A stretch of DNA of 64,000 nt from Rothia mucilaginosa ATCC 25296 (GTDB lineage Bacteria; Actinomycetota; Actinomycetes; Actinomycetales; Micrococcaceae): assembly GCF_000175615.1 (NCBI RefSeq), contig NZ_ACVO01000009.1:62001-126000 (forward strand), read 5' to 3'. The notes beneath the pieces were generated by a model. The model worked only from the letters and a program-made list of their open reading frames with translations. It searched no databases and was not told the DNA's origin. The translations under genes were made by a program, and so were the position numbers. This document shows, piece by piece, positions 1-8,443 of this stretch. How positions within the stretch are numbered: the stretch's first letter is position 1; every line of letters starts with the position of its first letter.

Positions 1-1
1 C

Positions 2-922
2 GCCTACGGCCGCGGCGTGTGCGATATGAAGGGTTTCCTCGCTGTCGCGCTCTGGCTACTGCCGCGCGTGGCTGAGGCGAAGCTGCGCACTCCCCTGCAT
101 TTCGCGTTCTCCTACGATGAGGAAATCGGTTGCATTGGTGCCCCCTCCCTTATCGAGGAGTTCGTGGCGCGCGACCTCGCCCCCGACTACGCGATTGTTG
201 GTGAGCCCTCCAGCATGCGCATTATCGACGCGCACAAGGGCGCACACCGCGGCCGCGTCACCTTCACCGGCGTGCCCAAGCACGGCTCCCTCGCCACCCA
301 TGGCGTGAACGCAGTTGCCGCAGCAGGCGAGTTCATCACCTTCTTCACCGACATGGCGGACCAGTGGGAGGAAGAAGGCCCGTTCGACGAGTCGTTCATC
401 ATTCCCCACTCCACCGGCAGCGTGAACCTGGCAACCGGCGGCCTGCAGTACAACATCGTCGCTGAGCAGGCGGTCGTAGAGTACGATGTGCGCACCCTGC
501 CGCAGGTGACCACCGAATCCTTCGTGGAGCGCATTGACCGCGAACTTTCGGAGGTCATCCTGCCCGACCTGCAGGCGCGCGCCGCACGCGCCGAAAAGCT
601 GACCGGTGCAGAGCCCGGTAGCCTCACCTCTCGCGTGGGTGTGAAGCACGAACTGCTCGCAGCCGTGCCGGGCCTGGGTACCGAGGACGACGCACCCATC
701 GTGCACCTCGCCCACGAGTGGCTGGGCACCAATGATGCACCACAGAAGGTCACCTACGGCACCGAGGCGGGCCAGTTCCAGCGCGCCGGCGTGCAGAGCA
801 TCATTTGCGGTCCCGGCGATATTGCCCAGGCGCACTCCCCGAACGAGTGGATTGAGCTGGAGCAGCTGAGCGAATGCGAGCGCTTCTTCGAGGCGATTCT
901 CGACTGGGCGAGCGCCAAGTAG
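2..922 (+). CDS. argE: Acetylornithine deacetylase (M20 family), 5' end cut off
   Basis: Hydrolyses N2-acetylornithine to ornithine and acetate in arginine biosynthesis (cytosolic two-metal M20 peptidase). The frame is open from base 2, so the N-terminus lies outside the window. Visible: the GRGVCDMKG motif with the metal-bridging Asp at the very start, then SYDEEIG carrying the catalytic Glu and a metal-ligand Glu, then GEPSS. The dimerisation domain follows in the middle, and a C-terminal AHSPNEW motif supplies the last metal His. The CDMKGF and SYDEEIGC wording is typical of the ArgE subgroup rather than DapE or carboxypeptidases. The gene ends in front of a GC-rich hairpin, so it is probably the last gene of its unit. 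Substrate assignment is by family resemblance. Confidence 0.85.
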   Translation, partial: AYGRGVCDMKGFLAVALWLLPRVAEAKLRTPLHFAFSYDEEIGCIGAPSLIEEFVARDLAPDYAIVGEPSSMRIIDAHKGAHRGRVTFTGVPKHGSLATHGVNAVAAAGEFITFFTDMADQWEEEGPFDESFIIPHSTGSVNLATGGLQYNIVAEQAVVEYDVRTLPQVTTESFVERIDRELSEVILPDLQARAARAEKLTGAEPGSLTSRVGVKHELLAAVPGLGTEDDAPIVHLAHEWLGTNDAPQKVTYGTEAGQFQRAGVQSIICGPGDIAQAHSPNEWIELEQLSECERFFEAILDWASAK

Positions 923-1001
923 TAGCCGTGTAGCGGCGTAACAGCCAGTCCACCGCGGTTCGCAAGAGCCGCAGTTAGAGCCGCATAAAAATTACAGAAA
1001 C

Positions 1002-1031
1002 TGCCCGGGTACCCCGTGAGGTGCCCGGGCA
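1002..1031 (+). terminator. Hairpin terminator after argE
   Basis: Twelve-base arms (1002-1013 and 1020-1031, one mismatch) with a six-base loop. The stem is GC-rich (TGCCCGGG core), followed by TTCTATG rather than a clean T-run. Confidence 0.6.
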
Positions 1032-1416
1032 TTCTATGCTGATGGCAAGTGGTGTGGGCGGGTGCTGATGGCGGGGGTGAGTGTTGGTTTGATCGCGGGT
1101 TTATTCGTGAGTTTCTCCATGGGTTCAACCGCGAGTTTATGGAATGAGTCCAAGGTGTGGACTATGACCGATTTTCCCCTCATTCGCCACATTTATTTTT
1201 AAACGAAAAACCCGAAAAACCGCTTATGTCTAAGGGTGAAATAACACAAAAGTATTGCCCTTCTAGGGCATTCAGGGTTCCATAGATGCCAAAGGTTTAA
1301 ACACGCCACTCGGGCGGCATAACCCCACACAAAACCACACCTCCCTCACGCTCGGCACTGCGCACCCGACCGATTCCCGGTTTACCACCCGCAGTTCACT
1401 ACCTGAAGGACACCCC
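1032..1416. other. Spacer between argE and glpF
   Basis: About 385 bases with no credible gene. It becomes A-rich around 1190-1220. A short stem-loop (TGCCCT-TCT-AGGGCA) lies near 1256-1270. It probably carries the glpF promoter, but no canonical -35/-10 pair stands out. Confidence 0.4.
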
Positions 1417-2424
1417 GTGTACACCATCAGCCCCTACCTCGCCGAATTCCTCGGCACGCTCATCATGTGCACCATCGGCTGCGGCGTCATCGCCAACGTC
1501 GAACTTCGCCGATCCAAAGGCCACGGCGACAACTTCTTCACCATCGCCTTCGGCTGGGGTTTCGCCGTCACCTTCGGCGTCTACGCCTCCCACGCCTATT
1601 CCGGCGGCCACCTCAACCCCGCTGTGTCTATCGGCCTGGCAGCGTTCGGCGAGTTCTCCTGGGAGAAGGTCCCCGGCTACATCATCGCCCAGGTACTCGG
1701 CGCAATGGTCGGCGCCGGACTGGTCTACCTCAACTACCTGCCGCACTGGAAAGCAACCGCCGACAAGAAGATTAAGCTCGGCGTTTTCGGCACCGTCCCC
1801 GCTATTCACAACTACTTCACCAACGCCCTCTCCGAAATGATCGGCACGTTCATGCTGGTCTTCTCGGCACTGTACACCGGCGTAAACTTCAAGCCGTCCA
1901 TCAGCGGCGGTGTGGAACTCTCCCTCAACCTCAACGACGTGCTCAAGCCCCTCGCCTTCGGCTTCATGGTCACCGTGCTCGTCATCGGCCTGGGCGGTCA
2001 GACCGGCTACGCCCTGAACCCCGCCCGTGACTTCGGTCCGCGCCTCATGCACGCCCTGCTGCCCATCCACGATAAGGGCACTTCACGCTGGTTCTACGCG
2101 TGGGTTCCGATCTGCGGCCCGATTGCCGGCGGTTTCATGGGTGGCGCGTTCTTCAAGCTCTACTACGAGGGTCAGGTCAGCCCGTGGCTGTTCGTCTCTA
2201 GCGCTCTGGCGATTGTGGTTCTGCTCTTCGCGTGGTGGGCTAATAGCCACCTGTACCGTGCACCCAGCGCCGAGGTTATCCCCGAGTTTGAGGACACCCA
2301 CGCTACCGCGGCGGCACGCGCGGCAACCTACACTCCGACCGGTTCCATGCCGATTCTGCTCCCCGAAGAGGTGAAGGGTAACCGCAGTACCCGCGTCGTG
2401 AACCGGCTGACCGAGGACGAGTAG
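1417..2424 (+). CDS. glpF: Glycerol facilitator (MIP/aquaporin family)
   Basis: Membrane channel for glycerol and possibly other small polyols. Both signature NPA boxes are present: HLNPAV at about residues 65-70 and ALNPARDFGPR at about 199-209. The Asp after the second NPAR is the usual mark of glycerol-conducting members rather than water-only aquaporins. Six hydrophobic segments lie in the first ~260 residues; a hydrophilic tail of about 60 residues makes the protein (335 aa) longer than E. coli GlpF. GTG start at 1417, preceded by GAAGGA. No glpK or glpD lies beside it, so its link to glycerol metabolism rests on the motif alone. Confidence 0.88.
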   Translation: MYTISPYLAEFLGTLIMCTIGCGVIANVELRRSKGHGDNFFTIAFGWGFAVTFGVYASHAYSGGHLNPAVSIGLAAFGEFSWEKVPGYIIAQVLGAMVGAGLVYLNYLPHWKATADKKIKLGVFGTVPAIHNYFTNALSEMIGTFMLVFSALYTGVNFKPSISGGVELSLNLNDVLKPLAFGFMVTVLVIGLGGQTGYALNPARDFGPRLMHALLPIHDKGTSRWFYAWVPICGPIAGGFMGGAFFKLYYEGQVSPWLFVSSALAIVVLLFAWWANSHLYRAPSAEVIPEFEDTHATAAARAATYTPTGSMPILLPEEVKGNRSTRVVNRLTEDE

Positions 2425-2514
2425 TCTTCCCACCCGAGAACTTCCCTGTCTAGGGTTTCATCGAGCCGGGTTTATCTGAATAGATTTATCCGGCGAGGTT
2501 TCATCTAAAAACAG

Positions 2515-2574
2515 CGAACCCCTCATTTTCATAACCTGCACAATATCGGTCAGGTTATGAAAATGAGGGGTTCG
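2515..2574. terminator. Bidirectional terminator between convergent genes
   Basis: Perfect 24-base inverted repeat (2515-2538 and 2551-2574) with a 12-base loop. It lies between glpF (plus) and the VanZ-like gene (minus). Confidence 0.8.
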
Positions 2575-2618
2575 TTGCGTCTACCTCACGGAAGGCACAT
2601 GGGGACTTTCAGAGGCTC

Positions 2619-3260
2619 CTACGCGGCGGCGGTAGCCATTGCCAGTGCCCGGTCATGCTTAGCCGCGCGGCGCTTCTGAATCGCGCGCACCACCCAGATG
2701 CAGACCGCACCGAGAACCGCGCCGGCAGTGTTATTCACAATGTCATCCACATCGAAAGTGCGGTAGGTGAAGCCCGCCAGACCCCAGTTACCGGTCAGCT
2801 GGCTCAACTCAATGAAGCTCGACAGCGCGAAGCCACTCAGCGCCGTGGCGCGCAGACCCCAGCGCAGGCAGCCCGCAGTAAAGAAGCCCAAGGGGATGAA
2901 CATGGCGACATTGAAGAAAAGCTGCGCATACACGGTCGTTGCGAAGCGGCGCAGACCCATACCGGCAGTCAAATCCCATGCCTGCTGCCAGCTCCAGCCC
3001 ACGTAGAAACGCGGGTAGTACAGCTCGGGGTTCGTGACGCTATTGGAAGAGCCAATCGGGGTCAGCGTCAGAGAAAGAATAGAAGCAAGGAACAGTGCAA
3101 AGGACGCAGTCAACAAGTACTGGCGGATGCTGTGCGCTCGACCGGTCTTCTTGGCGCGCAGGCGCATACCAATGAACCCGATGATAGAGAGTGCGACAGT
3201 AAGCGCCGCAATCTCGATGGCGAAGGTGCCAATCATGTGTTTACTGAGCAGTTCCTGCAT
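2619..3260 (-). CDS. VanZ-like integral membrane protein
   Basis: 213 aa with about five hydrophobic segments. The core matches the VanZ family: NVAMFIPLGF, then SSFIELSQ, then FDVDDIVNNTAGAVLG near the C-terminus. VanZ homologues are small membrane proteins linked in some bacteria to glycopeptide tolerance; most chromosomal copies have no proven role. It stands alone, converging on glpF. The start is an ATG with only a weak upstream ribosome site. No van genes are nearby, so a resistance function should not be assumed. Confidence 0.75.
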   Translation of the reverse strand: MQELLSKHMIGTFAIEIAALTVALSIIGFIGMRLRAKKTGRAHSIRQYLLTASFALFLASILSLTLTPIGSSNSVTNPELYYPRFYVGWSWQQAWDLTAGMGLRRFATTVYAQLFFNVAMFIPLGFFTAGCLRWGLRATALSGFALSSFIELSQLTGNWGLAGFTYRTFDVDDIVNNTAGAVLGAVCIWVVRAIQKRRAAKHDRALAMATAAA

Positions 3261-3485
3261 GCCGTGTGTTCCTTAGGTTGTGAGAGTGAGTTATATGAAC
3301 TCCACCTGCATATATGCCTGTTCTAACATATATTCTTGGTGGTATATAGCGGGTTACCGTTCATACCCGCCGCATATCGTTCACCACCAGTGTAAAAGAC
3401 CGCTCTATGGCTCGCCCTAGGCGAAACTGTGAAAAAGCTGTACACACACCCACACACACCATGAGAACCACCACAGCTGGCGCGG

Positions 3486-3938
3486 TCAGTACAGAACATC
3501 CGGCGGGAACACCGGCGCAATATACCGACCAAACAGCAACACAAACAGCAACGCACCCGCCAGAGCTGCCACCATCGCACCCACAACCTGCACCAGCCAC
3601 AGCATCAGGAACTTCACCATCTTGCCCTCAGAGCGGGCGGTCAGCGCCTCCACCATGGCGGTTGAGAACGTCGTAAACCCACCCAGCAGACCGGTCGTAA
3701 TCACCGTGCACCAGAACGCCACCTGATCCGTGGCGTTATAGTGCACCCCCAGCGCGCGAGGATTAGATACCGGCATAATCAGCAGGCCGTACAGGAACGA
3801 GCCCACCAGGTTAATCACGAACACCGGGCTAATAATCGACGACTCCGTACGCAGGCGAGGCGACATCGCCTTATCCACAAAGAAGCGGGTCATCGCGCCC
3901 AAACCGCCGCACAGGAAAACCATCAGAGCGAAAAACAT
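3486..3938 (-). CDS. crcB: Fluoride channel CrcB/Fluc, second subunit of a pair
   Basis: 150 aa, four hydrophobic segments, with the family signature GGFTTFST and an N-terminal GGLGAMTRF. Fluc channels export fluoride as dual-topology dimers. Two adjacent crcB genes, as here, usually make an obligate heterodimer with opposite subunit orientations. The ATG overlaps the stop of the upstream partner (TAATG, 3940-3936), pointing to translational coupling and equal dosage. No fluoride (crcB) riboswitch is evident upstream of the pair. Confidence 0.85.
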   Translation of the reverse strand: MFFALMVFLCGGLGAMTRFFVDKAMSPRLRTESSIISPVFVINLVGSFLYGLLIMPVSNPRALGVHYNATDQVAFWCTVITTGLLGGFTTFSTAMVEALTARSEGKMVKFLMLWLVQVVGAMVAALAGALLFVLLFGRYIAPVFPPDVLY

Positions 3939-4396
3939 TAGCGGCCCTCCTCAACATCAGGAGCGGGCACCAAGAGGGACGCTACAAAACGGCCCGTCAG
4001 CATGCCCGCCGCGGCGGCAACCAAACCACCCACCAGCAACACCGCCACCGCCAGCATCATGTACGTGTAGTTGATGGTGTACGGCAGAAAAATCGTCTGC
4101 GCCAAAACCGCCGCAATCGACGAATACGTCGTATAGCCGCCCATCATGCCGGCACCAAAAAGCAGACGGAACGAATGAATCCGCTCCTCACCGTCACGGC
4201 GCGCGTAGGCGTTCCACACCATCGTCAGCAGGCCCAGCGTAAACGAACCCAGCAGGTTCGCCACCAGCACGCCGCCGGGAGTGTACACGCGGCACAGCGC
4301 ACCCGTACCGCCTCCCAAAAAGACAAGAAAAGGGGCAGGCACACGGCTCAGGACGCCTCCTATCCACTGTCGGATACTCGCGCGATTCCTCATCAC
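3938..4396 (-). CDS. crcB: Fluoride channel CrcB/Fluc, first subunit of a pair
   Basis: 152 aa, four hydrophobic segments. The signature appears as GGYTTYSS, and GGGTGALCR is the N-terminal motif. It has a basic N-terminal extension (RNRASIRQW) absent from its partner, consistent with opposite membrane orientation under the positive-inside rule. GTG at 4396 or the next codon ATG at 4393 may be the start. It lies directly downstream of the MMPL exporter gene, separated by a two-tier hairpin. Confidence 0.83.
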   Translation of the reverse strand: MMRNRASIRQWIGGVLSRVPAPFLVFLGGGTGALCRVYTPGGVLVANLLGSFTLGLLTMVWNAYARRDGEERIHSFRLLFGAGMMGGYTTYSSIAAVLAQTIFLPYTINYTYMMLAVAVLLVGGLVAAAAGMLTGRFVASLLVPAPDVEEGR

Positions 4397-4418
4397 CGTG
4401 CACCTGCCCTTTCATCTC

Positions 4419-4465
4419 GTATTAGTCTTCAGAGTGCGCCGTAGCGCACAAACGCACACTAATAC
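4419..4465 (-). terminator. Nested hairpin downstream of the MMPL gene
   Basis: Outer 8-base arms 4419-4426 / 4458-4465 (GTATTAGT / ACTAATAC) enclose a GTGCGC-CGTA-GCGCAC hairpin (4434-4449). It begins immediately after the MMPL stop codon. There is no strong T-run, so it may be a partial terminator or an mRNA stabiliser. Confidence 0.45.
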
Positions 4466-4466
4466 T

Positions 4467-7280
4467 TTACTCGGACCCGAGCTTGCTACCCGAGTCGGCA
4501 GCAGCAGACTCACGCTCGTGCTGAATATTCTCGCTCATCTTCTCACTCAGCGCGGCGCCCTCAACATCCATATTCGGAGTGAGGCGATTCAGCCACTTAG
4601 GCATCCACCACGCCTTATCGCCCAGCAGAGCCATAATCGCCGGGGTCAGCGTCATGCGCACAATGAACGCATCCACGAGCACACCGAACGCCAAACCAAA
4701 GCCCATCGGGCGGATCATCGTCGAATCAGCAAAAATGAAGCCACCAAACACCGAGATCATAATGATCGCGGCAGCCACCACCACACGCACCGCATGGTTG
4801 TAACCGCTCACAATGGCGGTCGCCGCATCCTTGCCGTGCACGTACGCTTCACGCATGCCGGTCACCAGGAACATCTGGTAATCCATGGCAAGACCGAAAA
4901 GAATACCGATGAGCAGGGTCGGCAAGAAGGACAGCACCGGACCCGGGTGGTCCACGCCAAAGAGGGAGCTCATGAAGCCCAACTGGTAAATCGACACCAC
5001 GGCACCGAAGCTCGCCAGCACCGAGAAGAGGAAGCCCACCGAGGCAACCAGCGGAACCATAATCGAACGGAACACCAGGATCAGCACCAGGAAGGACAGG
5101 CCCATCACCACGCCCAGGTACAGGGGTAGCTTCTGCGCGAGCACCTCGGAGACGTCAATATTGCCGCTGGTCTGACCCGCAATACCGAGAGACACCTCAG
5201 AGCCCTGAACCGGAACGGTCACAGCTCGCAGCTCGTGGACGAGCTCTTCAGTCTCCACGGAGCTTGCACTGTGGGCAGGAATCACCTGGAAAATCATGAG
5301 GGTACGATCATCAGTCATACCGCCGGGAACCACAGCCTGCACGTTCGCGCCGCCGCGCTCCTTGACCGCAGAGGCGATATCAATCTGCGCCTGCTGAGCC
5401 TGCTCCTCACTCATATTCGCGGGGGTGTGCGCGACCGCAACCAGCGGGGCGCTCATACCCTCACCGAACTTGTCCTTGACCAGCGCGTACGACTTGTACG
5501 CGGCGCTATCGGAGGGGTAGTTCGAGGCGTCCGGCAGGCCCAGGCGCATCTGAGACATGGGGGCAGCAACCGCCAGCAGCGCCAGCGTACCGGCCACCAG
5601 AGTCAGTAGCGGACGCGCCAGCACGAGGCGCAACCAGCCGTTCGGCTTCTCGGTGCGTTCGGCATCCTGCGCGCGGCGTTCCGCAATCTTCTTCGGGGTA
5701 TCGATGGAAGCCCACAGCTTTTTCGACATGATCTTGGTACCCGCCAGGGACAGCACCGCCGGGGTGAGAGTGACCGCGATCAGGGCGGCAACAACCACGC
5801 AGAACGCGGCGGCATTACCCATCACGCCCAGGAAGGGAATACCGGTCACGTTCAGCGCCACGAGCGCAATAATCACGGTGCTCGCCGCAAAAATCACGGC
5901 GTTACCGCTCGTGCCGTTCGCCAGAGCAATCGCCTGGACCTTCGGCATGCCATCCAGCAGGTTCGTGCGGTAACGGTTCAGAATGAACAGCGAATAGTCG
6001 ATACCTACCGCCAGGCCGAGCATCAGGCCCAGGGTGTAGGCGGTAGAGCTCATCTGAACAACGGAGGACAGGGAGAGCGTGCCGAGCACACCCACCACCA
6101 CGCCCACCAGAGACATCAGAATCGGCAGGCCGGCAGCCACAAGGGTGCCGAGCATGATCATGAGCACGATGAAGGCGATAACCATACCCGCCACCTCACC
6201 GGTGTGCGAGCCGCCGCCAAGCGCGGATTCGCTCAGGTTCGCGTCGAACTGGACGGTCGCCCCGTGCAGGTTCGCCGACTCAATGTCGGACATGACCTTC
6301 TGCAATTCGGCGGACGGCACCTCGTAAATCTTCTTCTTAAACGAGACAGTCGCAATCGCCGTGGACTGATCCTCAGAGACCATACGGTAGCCGGCGGTAA
6401 AGTCGTAGAGCTTCTGCTGACGCTCCAACTGCTCACGCTGTGCCGGCAGGTCGTTTTCGGTCTTCTGCAGCTGGTTGCGCTGCTCGTCCAGCTTCTTCTT
6501 GCCCTCAGCCAGCTCATCCTTCTTGGAGGCGATTTCTGCGCGACCCGCGTCAACCTGCTTCTGGCTCTCGGTCAGGGTATTGCGCTGCTGATTGAGCGCG
6601 TTCTGCTGCTCGGTCAGCTGCGCCTGCTGGGCGTTGAGCTGCTCCATCATGGCGGCGGGTGAGCCTGCCGCCTCCGCCTGGGCGTAGCCGTCCTTCAGCT
6701 GTTCCTGCGCGTCATCCAGTTGCTTCTGCGCGGAGGCGAGCTGCTCCTGACCAGCACTAATCTGTGCCTGCGAGTCGTCGAGCTTCTTCTCATTGTCGGC
6801 AATCTGCTTCATGCCGTCCTCAAGCTGCGAGGCGGCGGCATTCAGCTGCTTTTTGCCGTCCTCGATCTGGGAGGGGGCGGCGTCAATCTTGGCGTGCGCC
6901 TCGTCAAGCTGGGTTTTCGCTTCTGTAAGCTTGGAGGTGGTGGTGAACGGGTCGGTGACCGCATCCACGGAGGGCACCTCGCTGGGCAGTGCGCTCAGAG
7001 CGGCGGAGAATGCCTGCTTCTGCTCTTCGGTGAGGGCGGTGCCGTCACCGGTGGTGAGAATGATCTGGCCGGAGCCGCGGTTGGCGCTGGGGAAGCGTTG
7101 GGCGAGCTCGTCGGAGAGCTGCTGGGTCTGTGTTCCGGGCATGGTGAAGGTGTTGCTGAGTTTGCCGTGGAACGCGGTGTAGGCACCCGCTACACCGGCA
7201 ATGATGAGTACCCAGGTGAGGATGACAGCCCATGCCCGGCGGGCGGCAGCTTCACCGATGCGGTAGAGCCATGTAGCCAT
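4467..7280 (-). CDS. MMPL/RND-family transporter with a long periplasmic-side coiled coil
   Basis: 937-aa membrane transporter of the RND superfamily, MMPL branch, driven by proton-motive force; the cargo (lipid or drug) cannot be told from sequence. TM1 lies at about residues 15-35. Residues ~100-300 form a Gln/Glu/Lys-rich coiled coil made of repeated LxxxQxxL-type heptads, an extension not found in short MMPL proteins. Five TMs follow at ~360-520, a second extracytoplasmic domain at ~570-700, and a final TM cluster at ~710-890. The TetR regulator gene just upstream on the same strand is the natural candidate controller; a terminator separates the two. Confidence 0.85.
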   Translation of the reverse strand: MATWLYRIGEAAARRAWAVILTWVLIIAGVAGAYTAFHGKLSNTFTMPGTQTQQLSDELAQRFPSANRGSGQIILTTGDGTALTEEQKQAFSAALSALPSEVPSVDAVTDPFTTTSKLTEAKTQLDEAHAKIDAAPSQIEDGKKQLNAAASQLEDGMKQIADNEKKLDDSQAQISAGQEQLASAQKQLDDAQEQLKDGYAQAEAAGSPAAMMEQLNAQQAQLTEQQNALNQQRNTLTESQKQVDAGRAEIASKKDELAEGKKKLDEQRNQLQKTENDLPAQREQLERQQKLYDFTAGYRMVSEDQSTAIATVSFKKKIYEVPSAELQKVMSDIESANLHGATVQFDANLSESALGGGSHTGEVAGMVIAFIVLMIMLGTLVAAGLPILMSLVGVVVGVLGTLSLSSVVQMSSTAYTLGLMLGLAVGIDYSLFILNRYRTNLLDGMPKVQAIALANGTSGNAVIFAASTVIIALVALNVTGIPFLGVMGNAAAFCVVVAALIAVTLTPAVLSLAGTKIMSKKLWASIDTPKKIAERRAQDAERTEKPNGWLRLVLARPLLTLVAGTLALLAVAAPMSQMRLGLPDASNYPSDSAAYKSYALVKDKFGEGMSAPLVAVAHTPANMSEEQAQQAQIDIASAVKERGGANVQAVVPGGMTDDRTLMIFQVIPAHSASSVETEELVHELRAVTVPVQGSEVSLGIAGQTSGNIDVSEVLAQKLPLYLGVVMGLSFLVLILVFRSIMVPLVASVGFLFSVLASFGAVVSIYQLGFMSSLFGVDHPGPVLSFLPTLLIGILFGLAMDYQMFLVTGMREAYVHGKDAATAIVSGYNHAVRVVVAAAIIMISVFGGFIFADSTMIRPMGFGLAFGVLVDAFIVRMTLTPAIMALLGDKAWWMPKWLNRLTPNMDVEGAALSEKMSENIQHERESAAADSGSKLGSE

Positions 7281-7387
7281 GATTCAGTCCTTTGAAGTTG
7301 AGCGAGTGAAGAGTTTGGGTGTTGGGTGCGTGTGAATGCGGTGTGTGGTTTGCCCTGTACGGAGAACGCTGTGTCATGTTTTTAGAC

Positions 7388-7428
7388 AAAAAATACCCCG
7401 CCCCGGGCACCTGCAGATGAGGTGCCCG
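7388..7428 (-). terminator. Terminator after the TetR gene
   Basis: Arms CGGGCACCT (7404-7412) and AGGTGCCCG (7420-7428). On the minus strand the stem is followed, after a short GC stretch, by a run of Ts (7393-7388). Confidence 0.6.
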
Positions 7429-7462
7429 AAGCGAGAGTGTTTGAGCGTTAACGCTATGGGGC

Positions 7463-8164
7463 TTAGCTTGCGAATTCGCCCTGGACCAGACGACCCAGGT
7501 AGTCGAGTGCTTCGAGGACACACTGGCGCATTGCTTCAATGGCGAGTGCTTCGGGGTGGGTGCCTTCGGGGGCTTCTGCTGCAACCTTGACCGTCATTTC
7601 TTCGGCGCGGGTGAGGTAGTAGTAGACGCCTTCACCGATGGTTTCGGCGAGGTTGGAGGCGAAGACTGCCACGCGCAGGTAGGGCAGGTCGGGGTATGCC
7701 GCGAGGTACCGCTCGAGGAAGATGTCGTAGGTGCGCTCGAGGATGACGTGCGAGTATTCTTCGAACTTCGCGGGGCTGTCCATTTCGAGGGCGTAGAGCA
7801 GGTGCGCGAAGGGTGCGATGTACTCTTCGAGGGTGTTGCTCTTGAATACCTTGCGGGCGATGGAGAGCATTTCGGCTTCCATGCTTGCGTTTTCGCCGGA
7901 GACGGTGAAGTCGCATTCTTCGAAGATGCGGTTGAAGTACTGGTTCATGCGGGTGACCAGTACGTCGTCTACGGAGGCGAAGTGGTTGAAGATGGTGCGG
8001 CGGGAGACGCCTGCGCGTTCTGCGAGTGCTTCTGCGTTGAGGGCGCCGTAGCCGCCCTCAAGGATGAGGGATTCTGCTGCCTCAACGATTGCGATACGGT
8101 TCTCTGCCTTGCGGGCGGAACGCTTGTCCGCGATGTTTGCGGGGGATTCAACAAGATTAGCCAT
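7463..8164 (-). CDS. TetR-family transcriptional regulator
   Basis: 233 aa. The N-terminal helix-turn-helix is clear at about residues 25-70 (ALAERAGVSRRTIFNHF); the C-terminal ligand domain shows no family-specific signature. It sits immediately upstream of the MMPL transporter gene on the same strand, the usual layout of a repressor with its exporter, so it probably represses that gene and responds to its substrate. No clear palindromic operator was identified in the 7281-7460 spacer. Confidence 0.85.
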   Translation of the reverse strand: MANLVESPANIADKRSARKAENRIAIVEAAESLILEGGYGALNAEALAERAGVSRRTIFNHFASVDDVLVTRMNQYFNRIFEECDFTVSGENASMEAEMLSIARKVFKSNTLEEYIAPFAHLLYALEMDSPAKFEEYSHVILERTYDIFLERYLAAYPDLPYLRVAVFASNLAETIGEGVYYYLTRAEEMTVKVAAEAPEGTHPEALAIEAMRQCVLEALDYLGRLVQGEFAS

Positions 8165-8443
8165 GCTTTTTACAATACGCGCAATGTTTCACCGGGAGTA
8201 ACTATTTGGGGGTTAGATTCACCACATATTTGCACTCTAGGCAATAAACTTGAAGTGCAGATTTAACGTTTACTCAACAAGTAATTTAGCGTTTTAGCAC
8301 GTCAAGGCGTTATAAACCCTCAAAAGCACCGCGGGGGAGCAGAGTGCACACACAGCACACCCCACCCCCTCAAGTAGCCATTCACAGAATAGAAACACGA
8401 AACTCAGACAGTAGACCAAGCACTGAACTAGGCGACAACTGAA

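Noticed and set aside
4397..4466. Possible fluoride riboswitch upstream of the crcB pair
   Set aside because: The short spacer shows only a nested hairpin; conserved crcB-motif sequences are not visible.
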